Notes: generated by a model not told the origin, from the sequence alone. A DNA stretch of 64,000 nt from Crocinitomicaceae bacterium (GCA_023957475.1 JAMLHA010000001.1:62001-126000); one strand, 5' to 3'; shown: positions 54,596-61,709, numbered from the stretch's first letter. Made by a program: numbers and translations.

Positions 54596-54656
54596 TTTTT
54601 GTATTTTTTCTGTTTATTATTAGTTTTTTTCCGTATATTAGTAGAAACAATAAAAG

Positions 54657-55501
54657 ATGAAAGAAGAAAACTCCATTCGAATATTTGATGAAAAGCAAGT
54701 CCGAACACATTGGAATGAAGAAGAGGAAAAGTGGTATTTTTCCGTGATTGATGTGGTTGCTATTTTGACGGGGAGTAGTGTCCCTAAACGATATTGGTCT
54801 GATTTAAAAAAGAAGTTAACAAATGAAGGAAGTCAGTTGTACGAAGAAATCGTACAACTGAAATTTAAAGCATCAGATAATAAAAAATATGCAACTGATT
54901 GTTTGAATACACAAGGATTATTGCGACTCATCCAATCCATACCATCTCCCAAAGCAGAACCATTTAAGCAATGGCTAGCAAAAGTTGGCTACGAACGTAT
55001 GCAAGAAATTTCGGATCCAGAACAAAGTTTGGATAGAGCAAGAGAAAATTGGAAACAACTTGGACGCAGTGAAAAATGGATACAACAACGAATGTCGGGA
55101 CAAGAGACTAGAAATAAACTCACCGACTACTGGAAAGAAAATGGTGTTGAGAAATCAGATGAATTTGCTTTTTTGACAAACATTATTCATCGAGAATGGA
55201 CTGGTTTAACTGTGAAAAGACACAAAGATTTAAAAAGTTTGAAAACACAGAATCTACGTGATCACATGAGTGAAGCAGAACTGATTTTCACAGCATTAGC
55301 TGAACTCTCCACCAGACAAATTGCTGAAGCAGAAGAAGCAACAGGTATTCAACAAAACGCAATCGCTGGTAAAAATGTGGTAAAATAGCCAAAGATGCAA
55401 GACTTGCGTTAGAACAAAAAACAGGACAGAAGGTTGTGACACAAGAAAACTTTTTACCTCCTTCAGTGGAAAAGAAAAAGTTAAACAAAAAAAATAGGTG
55501 A
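54657..55501 (+). pseudogene. Bro-N / DinD-like gene with 3' frameshift (module 2)
   Basis: The first 243 codons encode a Bro-N domain protein like DNA-damage-inducible protein D (IRIFDEKQVRTHWNEEEEKWYFSVIDVVAILT, RYWSDLKKKL, LNTQGLLRLIQSIPSPKAEPFKQWLAKVGYERM). The frame ends at 55388, but the usual C-terminus of the family (GKIAKDARLALEQKTGQKVVTQENFLPP) continues in another frame from 55379 to a TGA at 55499. Two extra bases in AAAAATGTGGTAAAA near 55376 explain this; without them the protein would be 280 residues. It is probably a pseudogene, though the truncated protein keeps its Bro-N domain. Confidence 0.8.
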
Positions 55502-55503
55502 AC

Positions 55504-55521
55504 CCACTCGGAAACGGGTGG
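55504..55521 (+). terminator. GAAA-loop hairpin, copy C
   Basis: CCACTCG-GAAA-CGGGTGG, a 7-bp stem followed by TTTTTTGTGGAT. It begins right after the stop of the complete DinD frame (55499-55501). Confidence 0.78.
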
Positions 55522-55596
55522 TTTTTTGTGGATTCACAATTTCAAACAAAATTATCTTCCTCCACATTTACTCAAAATCAGATAGTTAATCATTTG

Positions 55597-55638
55597 AAAT
55601 TCCTAAAAGTTTACATTCTTATGAAGTTTTAGGAATTT
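55597..55638 (+). promoter_or_regulatory. 12-bp inverted repeat with 18-nt spacer at the ATPase 2 promoter
   Basis: AAATTCCTAAAA (55597-55608) and TTTTAGGAATTT (55627-55638) are perfect reverse complements with an 18-nt spacer. The -7 box TATATTTG follows at 55643-55650. Arm length and spacer equal those at 52351-52392, while the arm sequences differ. Confidence 0.75.
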
Positions 55639-55655
55639 TGGGTATATTTGTTTTT

Positions 55656-56867
55656 ATGAAAGCGATATTACGTACACAGTACTTAGACACTTTGCGATTT
55701 TTAAAAGACAAAAATCTAATTAAAGTTGCAACTGGAGTAAGACGTTGTGGGAAGTCAACATTAATGACTCAATTTCAGGACTTATTGCGACAGGAAAATG
55801 AAGACGTTTCTATTTTATCCATCAATATGGATATGCCTGAATTTCGATTCCTAGCAGAAAAGAGCTGGAAAGAGATTTACGATTACATCATCCATCAAAT
55901 AAAAAAGAATACCACTAATTATGTTTTTATTGATGAAGTACAAAATGTTCTTGAATTTGAGAAGTTACTGGAAGGATTGTATGTTCATCCCAATATCGAC
56001 CTATATGTGACCGGGTCGAACGCTTTTCTCTTATCGAGTGAATTAGCTACTTTACTTACAGGAAGAGCTTATGAAATTAATGTCTTGCCTTTTTCATTTT
56101 CTGAATATTTGGAGTTTACAGAAAAAGTGGGGAACCCAGATCGTGCATTCGCCGATTATATACGTACTGGCGGATTCCCTGAGGCAGTACGGTTGTCTTC
56201 AGAAGGCAATCATTTTGCCAATGAATATCTTCAAACAGTATATAAAAACATTTTTACCAACGATATTTCAAAACGTCATACAATTTATGGTGAAGAATCC
56301 TTCCAAGAAGTGGTAGATTTCTTAGTCGATTCAATTGGTTCGAGAGTTTCTGCCGGCAACATCGCTAAAATATTAACTGCAAACAAAAAGAAGATTGACA
56401 ACAAAACCGTTTCAAAATATATCGACACATTAGTTGAATCCTATCTGTTTTACAAAGTAAACCGTTTTGATGTTAAAGGGAAACAGCATCTAGCAACACT
56501 AGAAAAGTACTACCTTGTGGACTTGGGATTACGGACTGCATTATTGGGTAAAGAATTATCAACGGACACAGGGCATTTACTCGAAAACATTATATTTCTA
56601 GAATTAAGGCGTAGGAAAAACCAGGTATGGGTTGGGAAAGTGAATAACTTGGAAGTTGACTTCATTATTCGTGATAATGAAGGTTTTACAAAGTACATTC
56701 AAGTTGCACAAACCGTACAGAATACAAAAACATTAGAACGTGAATTAGCTCCATTTAAAAGCATCTCAGATCATCATGAGAAACTATTGATTACAATGGA
56801 TTATGATTCAGGAACATATAATGGTATTAAGAAAATTAATGCTATCGATTGGCTCACTCAAAATTAA
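55656..56867 (+). CDS. AAA ATPase with DUF4143 domain (module 3)
   Basis: A 403-residue paralogue-like member of the AAA_14/DUF4143 family, only distantly similar to ATPase 1. Walker A GVRRCGKST is at residues 27-35 and Walker B VFIDEVQN near 90-97 (Asp93, Glu94). The DUF4143 part has YYLVDLGLRTALLG, LLENIIFLELRRR and EVDFIIRD. I start at ATG 55656 (MKAILRTQY); the TTG at 55638 lies upstream of the -7 box TATATTTG (55643-55650). The reading frame is intact. Copy D of the hairpin follows 66 nt after the stop. Confidence 0.9.
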   Translation: MKAILRTQYLDTLRFLKDKNLIKVATGVRRCGKSTLMTQFQDLLRQENEDVSILSINMDMPEFRFLAEKSWKEIYDYIIHQIKKNTTNYVFIDEVQNVLEFEKLLEGLYVHPNIDLYVTGSNAFLLSSELATLLTGRAYEINVLPFSFSEYLEFTEKVGNPDRAFADYIRTGGFPEAVRLSSEGNHFANEYLQTVYKNIFTNDISKRHTIYGEESFQEVVDFLVDSIGSRVSAGNIAKILTANKKKIDNKTVSKYIDTLVESYLFYKVNRFDVKGKQHLATLEKYYLVDLGLRTALLGKELSTDTGHLLENIIFLELRRRKNQVWVGKVNNLEVDFIIRDNEGFTKYIQVAQTVQNTKTLERELAPFKSISDHHEKLLITMDYDSGTYNGIKKINAIDWLTQN

Positions 56868-56932
56868 AATTACATCGATGTAACAGATTTGAAACACTAT
56901 CATTTTCCTTCAAGAGGAAAAAGTTACTGAAA

Positions 56933-56954
56933 AACCACTCGGAAACGGGTGGTT
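56933..56954 (+). terminator. GAAA-loop hairpin, copy D
   Basis: AACCACTCG-GAAA-CGGGTGGTT, the cleanest copy with a 9-bp stem (one T.G wobble) and GNRA loop, followed by TTGTTTT. Confidence 0.8.
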
Positions 56955-57100
56955 TTGTTTTAAAATAAACTCTCAAAAATTAGTAAAAAACACCTCTTTT
57001 TTACAGTTCGTAAACTCAACTGTATAGTTCGTAAAGAAACTCCTTGAAAATCGAAAAAAAATTTGGAGGTTTGAAACATAAATTTTAAAAACAAAATACT

Positions 57101-58675
57101 ATGAAAAAAATTTTATTTTCAGCATTTTTTGCCTTAACGAGTTTAGTGGCAAATGCACAAAATGTGTGGCAAAATGTAGGCTCGGCAGGATTTTCAGAAG
57201 GTCAAGCAAATTACACTTCTCTTGCATTTAACCCCACAAGCGGAGAGCCTTATGTGGCTTATAAAGATGTAGCCAATTCAAACAAAGCTACGGTAATGAA
57301 GTTTGACGGAACGGCTTGGGACACTGTTGGTATATCAGGTTTTTCTACACACGAAATAATGCATGTTTCACTTGCTTTTACTCCTTCGGGCGTTCCTTAT
57401 GTGGTGTATCTAAGTGGAGGATCTTCTAAAGCGTGGGTAGTAGTAATGAAGTTTGATGGTACGGATTGGGTAACTGTCGGAAGTTCGGTGGGGCAATCAC
57501 CAGCGACAGCCGTTACTGCTTCAATTGCATTTAACGCTTCGGGAGAGCCATACGTGGCTTATAGTGATTTTCTAAATGGTAATAAAGCTGTGGTTCAGAA
57601 ATTTGACGGCACAAATTGGGTAACTGTCGGTCAGGCAGATTTCTCTTTAGGCGGAGTAGCTTACCCTACGCTTGCTTTCAACTCTTCTGGTGTACCTTAT
57701 ATTGCCTATGCAGACCAGCAAGTATCTAACAAAACTACGGTGCATAAATTTAATGGTACGATATGGGAACAAGTAGGATCGGTAGCTTTTTCCGCAGGAC
57801 AAGCAGATTTTGTTTCGCTTGCTTTCAACTCATCTGATGTACCTCACGTTGCTTATCGAGATGGAGTAGATAAGGCTACCGTTATGAAATTTGACGGTAC
57901 GGCTTGGGGAAATGTAGGTACAGCAGGATTTTCAGCAGGGCGAGCAGACCATACATCTTTGGCTTTTAACGCCGCTGGTGAGCCTTATGTAGCATATCGT
58001 GATTTTGGAAATTCAAGTAAAGCAACTGTTATGAAATATAACGGTACGGCTTGGGTAAACGTAGGTTCGGCAGGTTTCTCCACAGGATTAGCAGGACATA
58101 CATCACTTGTATTCAATCCTTCAACAGATGAGCCTTATGTAGCGTTTAGTGACGGAGGTAGTTCATACGCAGCAACGGTAATGAAATTTGCGGAACAAAT
58201 GACATATACTATCACAACCACTGCTAACCCAAGTACAGGCGGAACAGTAGCAGGTGCAGGTCTGCACAATGACGGAACAACCGTGACATTAACAGCGACA
58301 GCAAACGCAGGCTATCAATTTGCAAAATGGACTGAAAATGGAACGGAAGTTTCTACTGACAATCCATATACATTTTCAGCAACTTCGGATAGAACTATTG
58401 TAGCAGAATTTGAGCTTACAGCTGGAATCAATGAGTTGAATGATGATTTTTTTGGCGTATTTCCTAATCCAACTTCTAATATTCTAAACGTAGAAACGAA
58501 GTTAAACACCACAATCCAAATCGTCAACGTTCTAGGTGCAACAATCGCCACACAAGAATTAACCGAAGGTACCAACACCATTGATGTAAGTAACTTTACA
58601 AAAGGCATGTATTTCATTCTTCCGATAGCTATCGGGACTTCCAACGGAGGTAGGGTGAAGTTCATAAAAGAGTAA
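57101..58675 (+). CDS. T9SS type-A cargo with seven-repeat beta-propeller
   Basis: A 524-residue secreted protein. A signal peptide (MKKILFSAFFALTSLVANAQ) is followed by seven repeats of 46-50 residues (about 20-365) of the form WxxVGxxGFSxGxAxxxSLAFNxxGEPYVAYxD...KATVMKFDGTx. Seven such units predict a seven-bladed beta-propeller. Next is one bacterial-repeat domain (TITTTANPSTGGTVAGAGLHNDG ... FAKWTENGTEV, about 367-440) and a type-A sorting domain (FPNPTSNILNVE ... GATIATQELTEG ... KGMYFI). The last 20 residues are abnormal: a palindromic element (58622-58635) is inserted in frame between MYFI and the terminal VKFIKE. Confidence 0.9.
   Translation: MKKILFSAFFALTSLVANAQNVWQNVGSAGFSEGQANYTSLAFNPTSGEPYVAYKDVANSNKATVMKFDGTAWDTVGISGFSTHEIMHVSLAFTPSGVPYVVYLSGGSSKAWVVVMKFDGTDWVTVGSSVGQSPATAVTASIAFNASGEPYVAYSDFLNGNKAVVQKFDGTNWVTVGQADFSLGGVAYPTLAFNSSGVPYIAYADQQVSNKTTVHKFNGTIWEQVGSVAFSAGQADFVSLAFNSSDVPHVAYRDGVDKATVMKFDGTAWGNVGTAGFSAGRADHTSLAFNAAGEPYVAYRDFGNSSKATVMKYNGTAWVNVGSAGFSTGLAGHTSLVFNPSTDEPYVAFSDGGSSYAATVMKFAEQMTYTITTTANPSTGGTVAGAGLHNDGTTVTLTATANAGYQFAKWTENGTEVSTDNPYTFSATSDRTIVAEFELTAGINELNDDFFGVFPNPTSNILNVETKLNTTIQIVNVLGATIATQELTEGTNTIDVSNFTKGMYFILPIAIGTSNGGRVKFIKE
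58622..58635. repeat. CCGATAGCTATCGG palindrome inside the T9SS gene
   Basis: A perfect 14-bp palindrome read in frame as part of LPIAIG near the C-terminus of the sorting domain. Such GATAGCTATC palindromes occur between genes in Bacteroidota; here one lies in coding sequence. Confidence 0.7.
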
Positions 58676-58697
58676 ATTTTTTTCATATTTTAGTTTA

Positions 58698-58721
58698 AAG
58701 GTCGGGTGTAAGCTCGACCTT
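58698..58721 (+). terminator. Rho-independent terminator of the T9SS gene
   Basis: AAGGTCG, a 10-nt loop and CGACCTT, followed by a T-run. The element matches the frr terminator (9605-9628) at nearly every base including the loop. Confidence 0.85.
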
Positions 58722-58732
58722 TTTTGTTTAAA

Positions 58733-58838
58733 AACCACAGAGGCACGAAGGACACAGAGGGAAGTGTTCAGTAGTGTGTTTTTTTTCGACTAGTCGAAAT
58801 ATAAAAAAAACTTTGTGTCCTTCGTGCCTTTGTGGTTT
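58733..58838. repeat. Inverted pair of the 'gtccttcgtgcctctgtggt' repeat
   Basis: The arm at 58733-58761 is the reverse complement of that at 58811-58838 with only two or three mismatches, around a 49-nt spacer. Single copies of the same repeat lie at 6757-6785, 9361-9388 and (short) 9451-9471. Paired arms could form a long hairpin in RNA or DNA. Confidence 0.75.
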
Positions 58839-58982
58839 ATTTCAGAGCTTCTTAATCAATATTTGCTATCCTTACCACCTGTGTTTCATCCACTGCACGA
58901 CTGTGCGCTCAAATCATCCGCGTAAATCCGTTCAATCAGCGAACTTATGCAAAGCAGAAGTATCAACGTTCTATTAAATATG

Positions 58983-59044
58983 ATTGCCTTTGGCAATGAG
59001 AATGGAACACTGATGCTTCGACCCTGCTCTGCACGAGTGCACAG
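58983..59044 (+). repeat. Dispersed repeat copy 2
   Basis: Matches 48209-48270 over its full 62 bp with only scattered differences, beginning with the palindrome ATTGCCTTTGGCAAT and ending in AGTGCACAG. Confidence 0.75.
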
Positions 59045-59107
59045 ATAGAATAGATTTGCATTTATAGTGTAAAATTTATTATCTTTATTCCCAATATTTT
59101 CCAAATT

Positions 59108-60322
59108 ATGATTGAAGTTGCATTTATTATAGTTGCCCTTGTGATGGGTGCTGTTATTTTTATTTTGTTTAAGCAATTGCAAATGAGCAAGCAAGAGGTA
59201 ACGGCTACAAAACAAACAGTGGAATCATTGACAATGGAAAATGTTCGTTTGAAAACACAAGTTACTTCCCTTGAAACCCAAATAGCAAAAAATCAGGAAA
59301 CGTTCAAATCACAAGAAAAAAGTTTAAAAGAACAACTCGAATTGATGGCAAAATCATTTGTTCAACAAGGAACGCAGCAAATGAAAGTCGAAAATGAGCA
59401 GCATTTGCAACAGTTGTTAAAACCTTTTCAAGAAAAATTGGTTGCTTTTCAACAAGAAGTGAAAGAACAAAAAGAAAAAGGTATTGAGCAATACTCATCC
59501 ATGAAAACATTGATTGATAATTTGCACAAGCAACATACTGAAATGAATTCAACTGCACAAAATTTAGTAGATGCGTTGCGTGGTGAGCAAAAAATGCAAG
59601 GAGATTGGGGGGAATTTGCATTAGAACGTATTTTAGAAACCAGTGGACTTGAAAAAGGAATTGATTACAAAACGCAAGATTCCTTTAAAGATGAAAATGG
59701 CAATCAATTGCGCCCAGATGTAGTTGTCTATTTACCTGATGAAAAACATCTAATCATCGACTCTAAAGTTTCTTTGGTTGCATTTGAACGATACATCAAT
59801 GCAGAAGATGAACAGACAAAAAAAGACGAATTAACCAAGCACATTACCTCTATTAAAAACCATATTCGTTTGTTAGGAGATAAAAATTACAGCAGCATAG
59901 AAGGATTGGGTACTCCCGATTTTGTACTGTTGTTTATCCCTTTAGAATCATCCTTTGCTTTAGCAATTAAAGAAGAACCAGCGTTGTATGAACAAGCGTT
60001 GAGTAGAAAAATAGTTTTAGTAACACCATCCACATTATTGGCAACCTTAAAAACAGTTTCAAGTATTTGGAAGCATGAAAAACAAACCAAAAATGCTGTT
60101 GAAATAGCCGAACAAGCAGGACGATTGTACGATAAATTTGTTGGTTTTGTCAGCGATATGGAAAAAATCAATAGCAAGCAGTTGGAAGCCCAAAAGGCGT
60201 ATGACGAAGCCATGAATAAATTGAAGGATGGCAATGGGAATTTAATTCGAAGTGCGGAAAAACTGAAAGAACTGGGTGTTAAGTCCAAAAAAGAAATTGA
60301 TAAAAAATACTTAACTGAGTAA
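59108..60322 (+). CDS. rmuC: DNA recombination protein RmuC
   Basis: A 404-residue protein. An N-terminal membrane helix (about 3-20) is followed by a coiled coil rich in Gln, Lys and Glu (about 25-150). The RmuC domain (about 158-385) carries LRGEQKMQGDWGEFALERILETSGLEKGIDYKTQ, RPDVVVYLPDEKHLIIDSKVSL, DFVLLFIPLESSFALA and LVTPSTLLATLKTVSSIWKHEKQ. The D-x(n)-D-S-K pattern indicates a PD-(D/E)xK-like nuclease fold. RmuC limits inversions at repeats, which may matter in a repeat-rich genome like this one. It is followed by the ribosomal protein operon. Confidence 0.95.
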   Translation: MIEVAFIIVALVMGAVIFILFKQLQMSKQEVTATKQTVESLTMENVRLKTQVTSLETQIAKNQETFKSQEKSLKEQLELMAKSFVQQGTQQMKVENEQHLQQLLKPFQEKLVAFQQEVKEQKEKGIEQYSSMKTLIDNLHKQHTEMNSTAQNLVDALRGEQKMQGDWGEFALERILETSGLEKGIDYKTQDSFKDENGNQLRPDVVVYLPDEKHLIIDSKVSLVAFERYINAEDEQTKKDELTKHITSIKNHIRLLGDKNYSSIEGLGTPDFVLLFIPLESSFALAIKEEPALYEQALSRKIVLVTPSTLLATLKTVSSIWKHEKQTKNAVEIAEQAGRLYDKFVGFVSDMEKINSKQLEAQKAYDEAMNKLKDGNGNLIRSAEKLKELGVKSKKEIDKKYLTE

Positions 60323-60635
60323 GTTTTTTAGGTATTTGTAAAACAAAGTACATTAGATATAGTTGTTTAATAATCAGTAAATTATCATTAATCTGAAGAT
60401 TTCTTCCCAACTTCGTTGGTGCGAAATGACAGTAATCAGATGGATGAAAAAAGGAAGAAAGGCGATGGTTTAGCTGTTCTTTCTTTCTCTAAACATCAAT
60501 AAGAGCCGTCATTTCGAAAAAAACCGCTTCGATTTTTGAGGAATCTTTTATTTTAATACAATCGCATTTCTATCTAAATGCACAACGGATTCATTTATTA
60601 AAATTTTAAGAAAAAAAGATTTTATTGACATTTCG

Positions 60636-60666
60636 TTTGTTAATAAAATTGAATTTACTATCTTTG
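60636..60666 (+). promoter_or_regulatory. rplM-rpsI promoter (TTTG-N19-TATCTTTG)
   Basis: TTTG at 60636-60639, a 19-nt spacer and TATCTTTG at 60659-60666, identical in -33 box, -7 box and spacing to the rpsF promoter. Confidence 0.82.
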
Positions 60667-60668
60667 CA

Positions 60669-60693
60669 CCCCCTTTCTATTTTTGGGAGGGGG
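60669..60693 (+). promoter_or_regulatory. Hairpin in the rplM leader
   Basis: CCCCCTTTC, a 7-nt loop and GGGAGGGGG form a 9-bp stem (two G.T wobbles) right at the start of the predicted transcript and about 30 nt before the GTG start. There is no T-run, so it is not a terminator. As I recall, structured L13 leader candidates have been described in Bacteroidia; this may be one, with L13 as feedback repressor. Confidence 0.6.
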
Positions 60694-60723
60694 AAATTGT
60701 CTTATTTTAATAAATTAAAAATT

Positions 60724-61179
60724 GTGAATACATTAAGTTACAAAACCATTTCCGCTAACAAGGAAACCGCTGAAAAGAAGTGGTATGTAGTGGATGCTGA
60801 AGGCCAAACAGTTGGTCGTTTAGCGAGCAAGGTGGCTAAAGTTCTACGTGGCAAACACAAACCGAACTACACGCCTCATGCTGACTGTGGTGATAACGTT
60901 GTTGTCATCAATGCTGAGAAAGTATCTTTTTCAGGTACAAAATTAGTTGACAAGACTTATGTTCGTTACACGGGTTATCCAGGCGGACAAAGATCTTTGA
61001 CAGCTCAAGAGCAGTTGGAAAAAAACCCAACTCGTATTATTGAAAAAGCTGTAAAAGGAATGTTGCCTAAAAATACTTTAGGACGTGCCGTTTACAGAAA
61101 CTTGAAAGTTTATGCAGGAGCAGAGCACAAACAAGAGGCTCAAAAACCTGAAGTATTAAACCTAGATACATTCAAATAA
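60724..61179 (+). CDS. rplM: Large ribosomal subunit protein uL13
   Basis: Encodes the 151-residue L13. The start is a GTG at 60724 (protein [38 protein letters not shown]), giving the family length; the frame is open upstream, but that part overlaps the promoter and leader. Conserved parts include [27 protein letters not shown] and [34 protein letters not shown]. rpsI follows after 4 nt, the universal order. Confidence 0.97.
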   Translation: MNTLSYKTISANKETAEKKWYVVDAEGQTVGRLASKVAKVLRGKHKPNYTPHADCGDNVVVINAEKVSFSGTKLVDKTYVRYTGYPGGQRSLTAQEQLEKNPTRIIEKAVKGMLPKNTLGRAVYRNLKVYAGAEHKQEAQKPEVLNLDTFK

Positions 61180-61183
61180 AAGC

Positions 61184-61570
61184 ATGGAAGTAATTAACAC
61201 ATTAGGAAGAAGAAAAACAGCTGTTGCTCGTGTTTACTTAAAAGCAGGTAAGGGTAACGTAACTGTAAACAAGAAGGACTATAAGGAATTCTTCCCAACA
61301 GGAGTTCTTCAATATAAAATTGAACAGCCTTTTAATTTAACTGAAACTTCAGGAAAGTACGATGTTACTGTAAATGTAGTTGGAGGTGGAATTAACGGTC
61401 AAGCTGAAGCTATCCGTTTGGGTATTTCTCGTGCTTTGATTGAAGTAAGCGCTGAAAACAAACCATTGTTAAAAGAAGAGGGATTAACAACACGTGACCC
61501 ACGTATGGTTGAACGTAAAAAACCAGGTCAACCGAAAGCACGTAAGAAATTCCAATTCTCTAAACGTTAA
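61184..61570 (+). CDS. rpsI: Small ribosomal subunit protein uS9
   Basis: Encodes the 128-residue S9, which reaches the P site with its C-terminus. The typical ends are present: [20 protein letters not shown] at the start, [19 protein letters not shown] in the middle and the basic tail [26 protein letters not shown]. Second gene of the rplM operon. A hairpin AGTTCC/GGGACT at 61581-61600 follows the stop but lacks a T-run. Confidence 0.98.
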   Translation: MEVINTLGRRKTAVARVYLKAGKGNVTVNKKDYKEFFPTGVLQYKIEQPFNLTETSGKYDVTVNVVGGGINGQAEAIRLGISRALIEVSAENKPLLKEEGLTTRDPRMVERKKPGQPKARKKFQFSKR

Positions 61571-61709
61571 GAGTGGTTACAGTTCCTTTTTATTGGGACT
61601 AAAAAAGAAAATAAGTTGTTTAGTATCCAAACCAGAAAGTACCATTCTTACAAAGAACCCTTTTTGGTTGAACTACTAACGGAATGTAAACAATAAAAAA
61701 AGATTAAAA

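Larger units (their letters stand above)
58676..59107. other. Repeat-rich gap between T9SS gene and rmuC
   Basis: 432 nt holding a terminator (58698-58721), an inverted pair of the 'cctctgtgtccttcgtgcctctgtggtt' repeat (58733-58761 in reverse and 58811-58838 forward) and dispersed repeat copy 2 (58983-59044). No convincing gene lies here; short frames across the repeats are not supported. Confidence 0.65.
60323..60723. other. Gap between rmuC and rplM: dispersed repeats, promoter and leader
   Basis: About 400 nt. It includes an inverted 'gcgaaatgac' word with an upstream AGATTTCTT (60399-60437) and a forward GTCATTTCGA ... GAGGAATCTT (60509-60547), a common intergenic repeat type also present at 63632-63664. 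Then come the rplM promoter (60636-60666) and its leader hairpin. No gene seen. Confidence 0.6.

Noticed and set aside
54657-55388. Prophage indicated by the Bro-N gene
   Set aside because: Bro-N/DinD-like genes often occur alone; no capsid, terminase, portal or integrase gene is present.
52242-56960. Integron with attC sites
   Set aside because: The boundary repeats are only about 22-bp hairpins without the GTTRRRY core pair, vary at the outer ends, and no integrase gene is in the window. I keep only the weaker module claim.
57160-58200. CRISPR-like periodicity
   Set aside because: The repeats are about 140-150 nt, coding and diverged; no short identical direct repeats with unique spacers occur here or elsewhere in the window.
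58315-58686. 123-codon minus-strand frame opposite the T9SS gene end
   Set aside because: Antisense to the sorting domain with no independent support.
59887-60288. 133-codon minus-strand frame opposite rmuC
   Set aside because: It lies fully antisense to a well-supported gene, has Ser/Leu/Phe-rich composition typical of antisense frames, and shows no promoter or domain.
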